Positions 1 through 8,578 of a stretch of 64,000 nt of DNA are shown one piece after another. The notes beneath the pieces were generated by a model that made no database searches, was not told the origin of the DNA, and was given only the letters and a program-made list of their open reading frames with translations. How positions within the stretch are numbered: position 1 is the first letter of the stretch; each line of letters opens with the position of its first letter. Origin of the DNA: Bog-756 sp963776225 (GTDB lineage Bacteria > Actinomycetota > Acidimicrobiia > Acidimicrobiales > RAAP-2); assembly GCA_963776225.1 (NCBI GenBank), contig CAVZLL010000001.1, positions 744,001 through 808,000 of the forward strand, in the 5' to 3' direction. The translations under genes were made by a program, and so were the position numbers.

Positions 1-534
1 CGGAAGGCGCTCACCGATCGCCTCCACCGATTGGCCACCTATGACGGCCTCACCGGGTGTCTCAACTACCAGGCGTTTCAGGAAGCCCTGAGCAGCGAAT
101 CCACGCAGGCCGAGCGTTATGGCCGCGCCTTCACCGTGGTGATCGCCGATCTGGACGGGTTCAAGACCATCAACGATCACCACGGGCACGCGGTGGGAGA
201 CGTGACGCTGACCACGCTCGCCGCAGAGATGCTGCAGGGCGTGCGTTCCGTCGACAAGGTCGGAAGGATCGGAGGGGACGAGTTCGCGGTCCTGCTCCCG
301 GAAACGTCGAGTGACGAGGCCGAGGTGCTGGTGGAGCGGATCCGGAGCCGAACGCTGGCCGCAGTCACGCCCGAACGGGTGACCGTGAGCTTCGGGGTGT
401 CGACGTGGAGCGGGCACGGTGACTCCGCATCCGAGCTCCTGCGGCGCGCCGATGCCGCCCTGTACGAGGCCAAGCGCCGCGGGCGCAACAGGATCGCTGT
501 GTGGTCCGACTCGTGCGTTCCGCCGCACCCCTGA
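1..534 (+). CDS. Diguanylate cyclase (GGDEF) domain protein, 5' end outside window
   Basis: This is the C-terminal 177 codons of a gene that begins upstream; the frame is open from base 1. It encodes one GGDEF domain, which makes cyclic di-GMP from two GTP. The usual entry motif (LA-YDGLTGCLN) lies near codons 11-22, the metal-binding D of 'ADLDGFK' follows, and the active-site GGDEF is at about nt 270-285. An RxxD inhibitory site (RSVD) sits exactly five residues before GGDEF, so product inhibition is likely. The end 'DAALYEAKRRGRNR' is the normal GGDEF C-terminus, so nothing is lost at the 3' side. Any sensor domain would lie upstream and cannot be seen. It converges with the next gene. Confidence 0.93.
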   Translation, partial: RKALTDRLHRLATYDGLTGCLNYQAFQEALSSESTQAERYGRAFTVVIADLDGFKTINDHHGHAVGDVTLTTLAAEMLQGVRSVDKVGRIGGDEFAVLLPETSSDEAEVLVERIRSRTLAAVTPERVTVSFGVSTWSGHGDSASELLRRADAALYEAKRRGRNRIAVWSDSCVPPHP

Positions 535-572
535 CCCAAGGTTGACGTGGCGAATCGGGGGCACCACGCCTC

Positions 573-1019
573 CTACCGCGAGGCTGCGCCCAGAGCCTCC
601 TCGATGTCACCGATCGCCGCCTGCTCGGCCTCGCTGACCTCTTGCCCGTGCTCCCGGTGGGCAGCCGCGACCTTGTGGGCCAGCGTGACGATGAACGTGC
701 GATAGTCATCGACCTCTGCCGCCGTCGCCTTGCGCTCGAGCAGCGCGACCGACTCACGCAGGTGCTGCAGCTCGTGGTCCTTGAGCTCCGCGGGTGAGTG
801 GTAGTGGGTGTGATCCCGTTGCGGTTTCGCCGCGACGATCTCATCCAGGAGCTGGCTCTCGCCGTGCTGCTGGCGCGCCTCGACATAGGCCTTGGCCATG
901 GCGATCGTCTCGCGAAAGGAACCGCCCCGCTGCGCGGTGACCACGATCATCCCGGCACCCGGTGGGGCTTCGAGGAGCAGCTGCCATTCCTCCGTCGTGA
1001 AGTCTGACTTCGAGGTCAT
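573..1019 (-). CDS. Conserved hypothetical small helical protein
   Basis: This is a 148-aa soluble protein, rich in Ala, Glu and His, with no signal peptide or membrane segment. The N-terminus (FTTEEWQLLLEAPPGAGM) resembles a family of short helical proteins that begin with a 'FT-EEW-LL-AP' motif. The function of that family is unknown to me. The C-terminal half is predicted helical, with heptad-like Leu/Ala spacing. Its start lies 15 nt downstream of the stop of the metalloprotease-like gene on the same strand, so the two could be co-transcribed. I do not assign a function. Confidence 0.6.
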   Translation of the reverse strand: MTSKSDFTTEEWQLLLEAPPGAGMIVVTAQRGGSFRETIAMAKAYVEARQQHGESQLLDEIVAAKPQRDHTHYHSPAELKDHELQHLRESVALLERKATAAEVDDYRTFIVTLAHKVAAAHREHGQEVSEAEQAAIGDIEEALGAASR

Positions 1020-1034
1020 CGCAGTCCGCGCACG

Positions 1035-2900
1035 TCAGCTGACGGTGATCTTCAACGTGGCGGTGGCCGTGTTGTGCGTCGGTGAGGCATTGTCATGGAC
1101 GGAGATCCCCACCGAATGGGTGCCATTGGTGGCGCCCGGGCTGACCGTGCCGGTGATCTTGCCCGTCGGGCTCAGGGTCAATCCAGCCGGGAGCTTCGGT
1201 GTCGTGTTGGACCACGTGAAGGGAGCGACGCCTCCGGCCTCGGTGAGCTGTTGCGAGTACGGGGTGCCCTTCTTGGCGGTGCCGAGGCTGAGCGTGGTGA
1301 TCTTGATCACCACCACCTTGAGCGTGAACGTCTGCTTCGCGTTCGGGGCCACTCCGTTGCTTGCGGTGATGGTGATGGTGGAGGTTCCTGTCGCCGTCGC
1401 CGTCCCCGAAAGCACACCGCCACTGCTGAGGCTCACACCCCCGGGCAGGGTGCCGGTCTTGGTGAAGGTCATCGTGGTCGGGTAGCCGCTGGCCTTGACG
1501 GTGAAGGTTCCGAACTTGCCCTTGACGAAGGTCGCTGTTGCCGCCGAGGTGAAGACGGGAGCCTTGTTGGTGACGGTGACCGTCGTGGATCCCGTCGCCG
1601 CGCCATCAGTGCCGGTGATCTTGTAGAGGCCGGGGACGGTGGCCGAGCAGGAAACACCCGTGCAGCCGGCCCCGGTCGACGAGCCGGAGCCGTCCGGGGC
1701 GATGGTGAAGGTCGTCGCACCGGCGAGATTACCCATGGCGAACCCGAGGGAGTCGGTGCCATCGGCGGTCAGGCTGACCGCGGTTCCCGACGGAGTCGTC
1801 GATACGCTCGGTGTCACGGTGAGCGTGTTGGGGATGCGGTGGTACCCGAGCACGTCCAGGTTGGTTGTCCCGGCGGTGGTCAACGCTTCGGTGACGCCCG
1901 TGGTCCCGAAGGCGTTGAAGGAATCCGGCGTGGAGGACGCGTAGTCCTGCGCGTCGGCTCCACTGACCGTGTTGAACGGCACCAGATTCGTCGTCCCGTT
2001 GTTGATCGAGAGGTAGGCACCCGCCTGGTACGCGGTGAGGCTGCGGGTACCGGGTGCCGTGTAGCGGAAGAGGTCATTGAGCGTGTAGAAGCCGTTCTGG
2101 TTGAGCCCCGGGATCCTCCCCATGACCTCGGAGAGCTCGTGCTCGGCGACCCCGATGAAGTCGTAGTCGCCTGTGACCGCGCGGTTGGTGGGACTGAACG
2201 TGTAGGGCTGCACACCGAAGGTGATGGTGGGGATGTGGGTGCTGCCGCAGGTGGACAATGAGAAGCAGTTCGCCGGAAGAAGGCCGATGGCCATTGCATC
2301 GGCAATCGAAATGCACCAGGTGGCTCCCCCGGTGGGATCGGATGCCGGCACGTCCTGGGCCGAGGTGGTCTGATCCGGCTGCGTCTCGGCCGCCTTCAAC
2401 GCGCCCTCGGGCGTCGCGTACGAATAGCACGGCAAGCCCTGACTCGATCCCCCCAGTCCCGATCCGCTGTACACGACATTGACGTCGACGGTAATGGGGT
2501 CGCTGTATTCGGCCTCGTACTGGCCGATGGCGTAGTTGAACGCCGATTGGATGTTGGCGGACTGTGCGGACCCGGTCACCGTCGGATCGTAGATCGGCAC
2601 GATGGTGAGGTGGGTACCCTGCGCTGTCGTGATCGGGGCCCGGGCCTTGGGTCGTGCAGTTGCCGGGGGTATGAACGTTCCCGCGATCCGACTCGGACCG
2701 ATCGGCAACGTTGAGGCAGCCGGCGCGGTGGCACCTGCGGACGGGGACAAGCCGACGATGGCGCCTCCGAATCCCGAGACCAGCGCGAAGAGCGCGGTGG
2801 TGATGACGATCACCCTCTTCGGGAGCCGTGCCGCCGTTCTTTCGGACAACTGCCACACAGTCGCACGCGGGGACAGACTCCGCCCGTCGAGGTTGCGCAT
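1035..2900 (-). CDS. Secreted metalloprotease-like protein with C-terminal Ig-like domains
   Basis: I chose the ATG at 2900 because a purine-rich ribosome site (GAGGAGCGGGAAGGGCGG) precedes it and a signal peptide follows (hydrophobic stretch VIVITTALFALVSGF near residue 30). This gives 621 aa. The middle part (about residues 90-360) has the pattern of bacterial secreted putative metalloproteases, with the motif AEHELSEVMGR. This resembles a zinc HExxH helix, but the second His is replaced by Glu, so activity is uncertain. The C-terminal 250 residues hold Ig-like repeats, including two He_PIG-type units ('LPAGLTLSPTGKITG', 'LPGGVSLSSGGVLSG'). It is likely exported and may bind or degrade extracellular polymers. 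Confidence 0.75.
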   Translation of the reverse strand: MRNLDGRSLSPRATVWQLSERTAARLPKRVIVITTALFALVSGFGGAIVGLSPSAGATAPAASTLPIGPSRIAGTFIPPATARPKARAPITTAQGTHLTIVPIYDPTVTGSAQSANIQSAFNYAIGQYEAEYSDPITVDVNVVYSGSGLGGSSQGLPCYSYATPEGALKAAETQPDQTTSAQDVPASDPTGGATWCISIADAMAIGLLPANCFSLSTCGSTHIPTITFGVQPYTFSPTNRAVTGDYDFIGVAEHELSEVMGRIPGLNQNGFYTLNDLFRYTAPGTRSLTAYQAGAYLSINNGTTNLVPFNTVSGADAQDYASSTPDSFNAFGTTGVTEALTTAGTTNLDVLGYHRIPNTLTVTPSVSTTPSGTAVSLTADGTDSLGFAMGNLAGATTFTIAPDGSGSSTGAGCTGVSCSATVPGLYKITGTDGAATGSTTVTVTNKAPVFTSAATATFVKGKFGTFTVKASGYPTTMTFTKTGTLPGGVSLSSGGVLSGTATATGTSTITITASNGVAPNAKQTFTLKVVVIKITTLSLGTAKKGTPYSQQLTEAGGVAPFTWSNTTPKLPAGLTLSPTGKITGTVSPGATNGTHSVGISVHDNASPTHNTATATLKITVS

Positions 2901-3199
2901 GATGTTCCGCCCTTCCCGCTCCTCAGCAGTGCCCAATGCACTCGGTACTGCCTCTCTACCACAACCAAGACCGATGTGCTCCGGCTCGCCCATGCGAGCC
3001 CGACCGCGCAAAACAGTTCGCGACGGCGCCGCGGACTGTTCACCCGCGCGTCACCCGATCGACGGCCCGCGGTCAGATCACAGGGCGTTCACCCAAGTCC
3101 GGGTTTGAGACCCGGTTCGGCGTGAGTGGACTCGTTACAGGACGCCACAAGCGATCCCGATGCGGACGTCACAGGATCAGTTCGAGCATGTTTTCGCGA
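2901..3199. other. Intergenic region upstream of the metalloprotease-like gene
   Basis: No coding potential was recognised. It holds a small hairpin with arms CCGGGT (3099-3104) and ACCCGG (3110-3115) and a five-base loop. It should contain the promoter for the leftward gene, but I could not pick convincing -35/-10 boxes. Confidence 0.5.
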
Positions 3200-3598
3200 C
3201 TAACTCAGTGCTCGATCGGCCTCACGGTCGCCTCCATAGACGGCCAAGGCGTAGACCACCAGAGCAGCAATGACGACGTAAACGAACGCCCACACCGGGT
3301 AGAACGGCATCCACCAGATCGCACTGACGCCGGCGATCACTCCGGCGACGATTCCGACCCACCGGGCAACATTGGAACCGACGACGACGTAGAAGCCGCA
3401 AATAATTAGGATGGCGGCCACGACGATGTCCACCCATCCGTACGTTTTGAGGCTGTGCCCGAAGATGGCAGCCTCCAGGTTGGCAGGTAGGACGCCGTGG
3501 TACGAAAACGCCCATATGGCATCGAATACCTTCATGATGCCACCCCAGATGAGCACGATTCCGGCAAAGAGAACCCAACCTTCCCCTCGGTGTTCCAT
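3200..3598 (-). CDS. DUF7144 family four-helix membrane protein
   Basis: This is a 132-aa protein starting at the ATG at 3598, which has a perfect GGAGGT ribosome site just upstream. A longer frame exists but lacks one. Four hydrophobic segments are visible, starting at 'WVLFAGIVLIWGGIMKVFDAIWAF', then 'VDIVVAAILIICGFYVVVG', 'WVGIVAGVIAGVSAIWWMPFYPVWAF' and 'VYVVIAALVVYALAVYG'. This layout matches the small actinobacterial DUF7144 membrane family, whose function is not known. The C-terminus is short and charged. It stands alone, with decayed sequence on its other side. Confidence 0.8.
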   Translation of the reverse strand: MEHRGEGWVLFAGIVLIWGGIMKVFDAIWAFSYHGVLPANLEAAIFGHSLKTYGWVDIVVAAILIICGFYVVVGSNVARWVGIVAGVIAGVSAIWWMPFYPVWAFVYVVIAALVVYALAVYGGDREADRALS

Positions 3599-3785
3599 CG
3601 TTACCTCCGATCTAGCCCCGCGCCATTGTCCATTATGGTCACGCCAGCACCCCGCCAATCAGCATCTACCTGTCCATTCGGAAAGGCAAGGACCGCCGAC
3701 CTCCTAAGCAGGGCCCCAACTCAACGGCATGAGCGAGACCTCGGGCAACCCCATATCGCGTCGTCACGCGGGGTCGCTTGTGAGC

Positions 3786-3839
3786 GCATCCACAAGCGGG
3801 ACCACACTGCGTGCATCCACAAGCGGGACCACACTGCGT
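3786..3839. repeat. 27-bp perfect tandem duplication
   Basis: Two identical 27-bp units lie end to end (3786-3812 and 3813-3839), each starting GCATCCACAAGCGGG. A short inverted match, CGCTTGTG (3775-3782) against CACAAGCG (3791-3798), precedes them. They sit immediately before the truncated DUF1269 remnant, so they may mark the breakpoint of the deletion. Confidence 0.8.
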
Positions 3840-3861
3840 CAGGGGTGGGCGTGTCCCCTTG

Positions 3862-4216
3862 CCGGTCACGGACCCGTCTGCCTATGACGCCGCCGTGGTC
3901 GACCGCAAGGCGGATGGTGGGGTCAAGATCGTCAAGAAGCACGAGACACCGACCCGGGTCGGTGGCGTGCTGGGCGGCGGGTTCGGCCTTGCGACGGGTC
4001 TGGTCATTGCGCTGTTCCCAGCTGCCGCAGGCGGAGGTGGTCTGCTCCTCCCGCCGGGGGTGGCGGTGCGGTTCTCGGAGCGGTCGCCGGGCATGCAGCA
4101 GCCCGCATGAGCAGAACCGACCTCAAGGAGCTGGGCGAACAGCTGGACAGCGGCCAGGCGGGCCTTGTGGTCGATGCCGTCTCCGACATGCAGTCAAGGG
4201 TCGAGGCTGCCATGAA
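3862..4216 (+). pseudogene. Decayed DUF1269-type membrane protein gene, truncated and frameshifted
   Basis: Frame 1 reads 'AYDAAVVDRKADGGVKIVKK' and then 'HETPTRVGGVLGGGFGLATG', typical of the DUF1269 family. At about 4050, in a C/G run, the homology moves to frame 3 and continues 'GAVLGAVAGHAAARMSRTDL' and 'KELGEQLDSGQAGLVV', then 'VEAAMKR'. The N-terminal third of the family is missing and the C-terminus is cut where an MFS transporter fragment begins. The identification rests on recognised family patterns. The frameshift and both truncations are visible in the sequence. Confidence 0.8.
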
Positions 4217-4501
4217 GCGCTCATCGGGTTGGGCCTTGGGGTCATGCTGACTCCCTCGGTGAACGTGGTGCAGTCCGCGTTTCCGGAAAACCAGCAGAGC
4301 GAGATCTCCGGGCTGTCCCGCTGCGTGTCGAACCTGGGCTCGTCACTCGGCACAGCGATAGCCGGAACCATTCTCGTTTCCGGGCTTACCGACCCGACGC
4401 GGTCCTACGGCCTGGCCATGATCGTGGTTGCCGCGTTCGGCTTCATCGGCCTCGGGGTCACGTTCTTCCTGCGCACTCCGGAGCCCGCCCTGGTGGCGTA
4501 G
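4217..4501 (+). pseudogene. 3' fragment of an MFS (DHA2-like) transporter gene
   Basis: Frame 2 encodes 'ALIGLGLGVMLTPSVNVVQS', then 'SEISGLSRCVSNLGSSLGTA', then a last membrane helix and the stop at 4499-4501. This is the C-terminal part of a 14-helix drug/proton antiporter-type MFS protein. There is no start codon or N-terminal part. The fragment is fused out of frame to the DUF1269 remnant, so a deletion appears to have joined the two genes. Expression as a transporter is not possible. Confidence 0.8.
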
Positions 4502-4552
4502 GGGAGCAGGGCGGGGAAGGTGGCTCGGCACGCGCCGTCATCGCCATCGGTG

Positions 4553-4639
4553 CCCCGGTCAGCCGGTCCCCCGGTCCCCCGGTCAGCCGGTCAGCCGGTC
4601 CCCCGGTCCCCCGGTCCCCCGGTCCCCGGTCAGCCGGTC
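4553..4639. repeat. GC-rich 8-bp minisatellite (CCCCCGGT / CAGCCGGT)
   Basis: About eleven 8-bp units alternate between CCCCCGGT and CAGCCGGT, with one 7-bp unit. The array overlaps the last codons and stop (4630-4632) of the DUF4389 gene, so unit-number changes could alter its C-terminus or 3' UTR. Confidence 0.85.
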
Positions 4640-6048
4640 AGGGCAGCATGAAGCTGCCTGTAGGTGCTGTCGACGGCGTTCAACGTGCTCAAGAAGGACT
4701 GACTCTGGAGCGTCGTCGCAAACGACTGCACGTCGGTGGAGGCTGCCAGCTGCCTGAACGCAGAGGCCGCGCTCTGGGCGGCCTGCTCGGCGGCGCTGGC
4801 CTGCGCCTGGGCGGAGGTCGGATAGCTGATACCTGAAATCTGGGTGGCGTAGAGCTGGAGTGCGATGGCCGCAGTCCCCGCCGTCTGCTGGTAGCAGGTG
4901 AGGGGGTTGCCACCCGAAGACTGCGCGTTGGTCGTACAGGTCTTGATGTCGTTACCGAAGCTCTGGGCGGCCTGACCGGCCGTGTTGTAGGCCGTGTCGA
5001 CCTGGATCCGGGCGACGAGCGACGACGAGTTGATCACCACCGAAAAGAAGACGGAATAGGCAACCAGGCCGACGGCGCCGACCACGATCAGAATGATCGA
5101 CCACGTCCGAGCTGCCTTGGTCAGGAGCAACGGCCACCGCCCGCTGGAGCGGATCACTCCGCCGGGAGTGGCGCCAGGGGGAGGAAGCGGACGGATCGGG
5201 GGAGGCATTGCCATCGGAGGCATGTCCATCGGAAGCGCGGGCGGAGGGTATGCGGGCGGCGGAGGTGCGGTCGGGGGGTACGCGGGCGGGTTTGCGGCAA
5301 CCAGCGCGCTGACCTCGGACGTACCCGGCGGAGTTGACGGTACCGTTCCGGGGAAGGGGCCGGCTGGAACCGGCGGTGGCGGTGGGGTTCCCCAGGAGCC
5401 GCTCACCGGACCGCCGGCGCCCGGCGTGCCGGACCCCGACTCGGTCGTGCCGTCGCCGAGCACGGCGGAGGGATACCAGGACGTGAGCATGCAGAAGTAC
5501 GCGGTGAGCCGGCTCCTGTAGCGGAGGTAGGCGCTGGTGGCCCCGAAGATCGGGTCGGGGAGCCGGCCGATGATCAGTGTGATCGCCCAGACCACGACGG
5601 CGATGCCACCGAGGCCCCACCCGAAGACCGCGGCGACGATCGACGCGGGGATGACCAGGATGAGCCGGAAGAGGACGGCGGCTCGGTTGAGCTTGCCTGT
5701 GCTGACCGTGAGGTCGACCGGGTAGTCGGGGTCGGAGTCCAGGGAGAACGGCGGGTACCGGTCGTCCAGGAGGAAGGCGTACGACACGACCCGGACGTCC
5801 CACCTGAGCACCCCCTGGAGGAAGGTGGCGAACGATTCCGGCAGCCTGCCCGTGAACAGGGCGGCGAACCAGCCGATGATCGTGATCACATACGCGGCGA
5901 GCAGGAGGAAGTACAGAACGATCACCTGGGGCAGGACGAGGATGAGCCGGAAGAGGACCGTCACTCGCCGCTGTCGCTGGGTCGATCCGAAGCGGACCTC
6001 GACCGGGCTCGAGACCGGCTGGACCGCCGGAGGATACGCCGTGACCAT
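4630..6048 (-). CDS. DUF4389 double-domain membrane protein with Pro-rich linker
   Basis: This 472-aa protein holds two DUF4389 units in tandem. The first (residues about 15-110) carries 'RLILVLPQVIVLYFLLLAAY' and 'FTGRLPESFATFLQGVLRWD'. The second (about 120-200) carries 'RLILVIPASIVAAVFGWGLG' and 'IGRLPDPIFGATSAYLRYRS'. A 120-residue Pro/Gly-rich linker follows, then one more membrane helix (about 310-335) and an extracytoplasmic helical tail of about 135 residues with two cysteines. The family is widespread in actinobacteria and its function is unknown. The start ATG has GGGGAAAGG upstream. The gene is divergent from the solute-binding lipoprotein gene. Its stop lies within a minisatellite. 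Confidence 0.85.
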   Translation of the reverse strand: MVTAYPPAVQPVSSPVEVRFGSTQRQRRVTVLFRLILVLPQVIVLYFLLLAAYVITIIGWFAALFTGRLPESFATFLQGVLRWDVRVVSYAFLLDDRYPPFSLDSDPDYPVDLTVSTGKLNRAAVLFRLILVIPASIVAAVFGWGLGGIAVVVWAITLIIGRLPDPIFGATSAYLRYRSRLTAYFCMLTSWYPSAVLGDGTTESGSGTPGAGGPVSGSWGTPPPPPVPAGPFPGTVPSTPPGTSEVSALVAANPPAYPPTAPPPPAYPPPALPMDMPPMAMPPPIRPLPPPGATPGGVIRSSGRWPLLLTKAARTWSIILIVVGAVGLVAYSVFFSVVINSSSLVARIQVDTAYNTAGQAAQSFGNDIKTCTTNAQSSGGNPLTCYQQTAGTAAIALQLYATQISGISYPTSAQAQASAAEQAAQSAASAFRQLAASTDVQSFATTLQSQSFLSTLNAVDSTYRQLHAALTG

Positions 6049-6243
6049 CGTGGGACCGCCTTTCCCCGTGTCTACGCAAGAGCCCGTGCACGGGCCATGG
6101 GCGACGCTAGCTGATCGGTCCGGTGCTCGTCGTGACCGTCGTGAAGTGGCAAACTACCGAGAACCGGGGTTCGCCGAGCGAGAATGTCCGTCGCGCCATT
6201 CACCTCGCCGCCCTCCGATCGAAGAAGGAACAGGGGGACTTCC

Positions 6244-7485
6244 ATGCGGATGAGACTGGCAGCCGTGGCACTGACCGCGACGGTTCTGGTGTGCGCCGGC
6301 TGTTCGTCGTCGCCAACTCCGTCGGCCACCGCCCCCGCCTCCGGGACCCCCTACAAGATCGTCATGATCACCTCGCTCACCGGTCCAGGGGCCTCAGAGT
6401 TCTCCCAGGCTGCCGCCGGTTTCGATGCTCGGATCGCGCTCCAGAACGCCCAGGGCGGCGTCAACGGCCACAAGCTCGAGGGCACCGTTCTCGACGACCA
6501 GACCAGTCCGTCGGAGGTGGCCACGGCGGCCCAGGACGCCATCTCGAAGGGCGCCATCGGGATCGTCTCGGACAGCCCGCTGTTCTTCGAGGCGGCCAAG
6601 TACCCCAACCAGCAAGGGGTGCCCGTGACCGGGGGGTTCTTCGACGGTCCCGAGTGGGGCCAGCAGCCCTACACCAACATGTTCGCCTCCGATGTCGGGA
6701 GCGTCGACCCGAAGTACCCGGTCAGTACCGGAATCGGAACGTTCATGAAGAGCCACGGTGGCACCGTCGTCTGCAGCTACGGCTACAGCATCTCGCCCTC
6801 GTCGTCGCGGTCGGCGTACGGCACCGTGTTGTCCTTCCAGCACGACGGCGGCAAGCAGGGTGTGCTCGACACCTCGGTTCCCTTCGGCAGCGTCGACATG
6901 ACGACACCGGCGCTCGTGGCCAAGCAGAAGGGGTGTAACGCGTTCTACGCCGGCCTCGACGACAACTCGAACTACGCCCTGGCGACCGCCCTCGAGCAAG
7001 ATGGCGTGAAGGCCAAAGTTCTCGTCTTCCCGACCGGCTACGAGTCGAGCGTCATCAACTCGCCGGTCTGGTCCGCCGTCCAGGGCGCCTACTTCGACAG
7101 CACCTTCCGACCCTTCCAGCTGCCCGACGCCGGCACCCAGCAGATGAAGTCGGCCCTCGACACGTACGCGCATTTCACCGGCAGCGAGTTCCCGAACTTC
7201 AGCCAGTACGAGTCGTGGCTCGGCGCCGATCTCATGATCAAGGGCCTCCAGCTGGCCGGCACGAACGCCACCCAGGCCGGGGTCATCAAGGCACTGCGCA
7301 ACGTCAAGGCCTACAACGGCAACGGGCTGCTGCCCATCACTATCAATTACTCGACCGCCTTCGGCCACGATCCCGCACAATTGTGCGGGTGGTACCTACG
7401 AGCCGAAAAGAGTGGGTTCGTCCCGGTCTCGAGTCAGCCGGACTGCGGCACAGACCTGCCCGGAACGACGACGGTGCAGCCGTAG
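6244..7485 (+). CDS. ABC transporter substrate-binding lipoprotein (Peripla_BP_6, branched-chain amino acid type)
   Basis: The ATG at 6244 follows GAAGGAACAGGGGG and begins a lipoprotein signal peptide (LAAVALTATVLVCAGC), with the lipidated Cys near residue 20. The mature part (413 aa in total) has the two-lobe pattern of LivJ-type receptors: 'YKIVMITSLTGPGASEFSQA' at the start and 'GAIGIVSDSPLFFEAAKYPN' in the middle. Such proteins capture amino acids, amides or similar solutes outside the membrane for an ABC importer. No permease or ATPase gene lies next to it, so it is an orphan here and its solute cannot be named. Confidence 0.88.
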   Translation: MRMRLAAVALTATVLVCAGCSSSPTPSATAPASGTPYKIVMITSLTGPGASEFSQAAAGFDARIALQNAQGGVNGHKLEGTVLDDQTSPSEVATAAQDAISKGAIGIVSDSPLFFEAAKYPNQQGVPVTGGFFDGPEWGQQPYTNMFASDVGSVDPKYPVSTGIGTFMKSHGGTVVCSYGYSISPSSSRSAYGTVLSFQHDGGKQGVLDTSVPFGSVDMTTPALVAKQKGCNAFYAGLDDNSNYALATALEQDGVKAKVLVFPTGYESSVINSPVWSAVQGAYFDSTFRPFQLPDAGTQQMKSALDTYAHFTGSEFPNFSQYESWLGADLMIKGLQLAGTNATQAGVIKALRNVKAYNGNGLLPITINYSTAFGHDPAQLCGWYLRAEKSGFVPVSSQPDCGTDLPGTTTVQP

Positions 7486-7519
7486 CAAACCCAGCCAGAT
7501 CGGAGCCCAGGCCGTCGGT

Positions 7520-8446
7520 TCATGAGACGACCGGGGCCAGCGCGTCGACCTCCGCCGCTTCTTCTGCGGACAGCCGCCACCCGCCGGCCGCTGCATTGGC
7601 TCGTACCTGGTCGGCCGTGGTGGCACCGGCGATGACCGAAGGGATCACGGGCTTCTCCAACAGCCAGGCAAAGGCCAGATCGAGCAGGTTGTGCTGGTGT
7701 GAGGCCGCCCAGTCGCTCAGGGCGCCGACGACCTCGAAGTTCCGATCGGACAGCACAGCGCTCGCCCTGTCGCCCCAACGCTGCATGCGGGTTCCCGAGG
7801 CGGGCGCCTCACCCCTGGTGTACTTGCCGGTCAGCATGCCGCTCGCCAGCGGAAAGAACGGGAGGTAGGCGAGCCCCAGACGCCGGCACTCGGGGAGGAC
7901 CTCGCGCTCGTCTCCCCTGTTCAGCAGGTTGTAGTGGTTCTGAACGCTGATGAAGCGCGCCTTTTCTGCGGGCACAGCACTGTCGGCCTCGCGCAGCAGT
8001 TCGGCCGAGAAGTTCGAGCAGCCGATCTCGCGGACCTTGCCTTGGCGGACCAGCTCGTCGAGCACACCCAGGGTGTCCGCAATGGGAGTGTGCGGATCGG
8101 GGCGGTGAAGCTGATAGAGATCGATCCGATCTGTACCGAGTCGGCGAAGACTGCGTTCGACCGCCTCCCGTACATAAGACGGTGCCGCACCACCGGTGCC
8201 ATCCTTGCCTACGGGGCTCCCGAACTTCGTCCCGATGACCACCTCGTCACGATGGCGGCCGAGCGCCTTGGCCAGCCTCTCCTCGCTGTCCCCATAGGAA
8301 TCCGAGGTGTCGAAGAAGGTGATCCCGGCCTCGAGGGCAGCGTCGACGACGGGGGGTACCTCGTCCCCGTGCATCCCCATACCGAAGTTATTTGTTCCCA
8401 GGCCCACTACTGAAACGTCGAGCGATCCGATCCGTCGGGTGTCCAT
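7520..8446 (-). CDS. Aldo/keto reductase
   Basis: The protein has 308 aa from the ATG at 8446, preceded by GAAGGGAGACC. It is a TIM-barrel NADPH-dependent oxidoreductase. The catalytic tetrad is visible: Asp and Tyr in 'FFDTSDSYGDSEERL', Lys in 'VIGTKFG' and His in 'YQLHRPDP'. 'GCSNFSAELL' and the late 'VIPSVIAGATTADQV' are family signatures for cofactor binding. It matches the YajO/Gcy-like branch acting on aldehydes or ketones, but the substrate is unknown. It converges with the solute-binding protein gene and is divergent from the stress locus. Confidence 0.92.
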   Translation of the reverse strand: MDTRRIGSLDVSVVGLGTNNFGMGMHGDEVPPVVDAALEAGITFFDTSDSYGDSEERLAKALGRHRDEVVIGTKFGSPVGKDGTGGAAPSYVREAVERSLRRLGTDRIDLYQLHRPDPHTPIADTLGVLDELVRQGKVREIGCSNFSAELLREADSAVPAEKARFISVQNHYNLLNRGDEREVLPECRRLGLAYLPFFPLASGMLTGKYTRGEAPASGTRMQRWGDRASAVLSDRNFEVVGALSDWAASHQHNLLDLAFAWLLEKPVIPSVIAGATTADQVRANAAAGGWRLSAEEAAEVDALAPVVS

Positions 8447-8541
8447 GGTCTCCCTTCTACCATCCGGCCCTCTCGGTGACGAGCGTCGCTTGTCAGGTGA
8501 CCGATGGGTGATCAGCTCTTCGAGGATCGCCACCCATCGTG

Positions 8542-8566
8542 GGTTAAGCGCAGCACATGTGGGTAT
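8542..8566 (+). promoter_or_regulatory. Putative sigmaB/sigmaF-type promoter
   Basis: GGTTAA (8542-8547), 13 bases, then GGGTAT (8561-8566). The known consensus for SigB/SigF factors is GTTTAA, 12-14 bases, then GGGTAT. The -10 box is perfect and the -35 box has one mismatch. The first gene of the sigma-factor locus starts at 8579, giving a very short leader. A weaker relative with the same spacing, GTTTTC-N13-GGGTCC, lies at 9042-9066 before the STAS gene. Confidence 0.65.
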
Positions 8567-8578
8567 GGCGTTCCCGGG

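Noticed and set aside
3497..4501. A single plus-strand open frame of 334 codons
   Set aside because: Only its last 95 codons resemble a protein (MFS end). The earlier part crosses the DUF7144 gene and the DUF1269 relic in the wrong frame.
4952..6091. A 379-codon minus-strand open frame
   Set aside because: It overlaps the DUF4389 gene in another frame and is Arg/Pro/Gly-rich with no homology.
7372..7389. Perfect 18-bp palindrome CCCGCACAATTGTGCGGG
   Set aside because: It lies within conserved coding sequence of the solute-binding protein, not at a promoter or gene end, so I see no reason to assign it a role.
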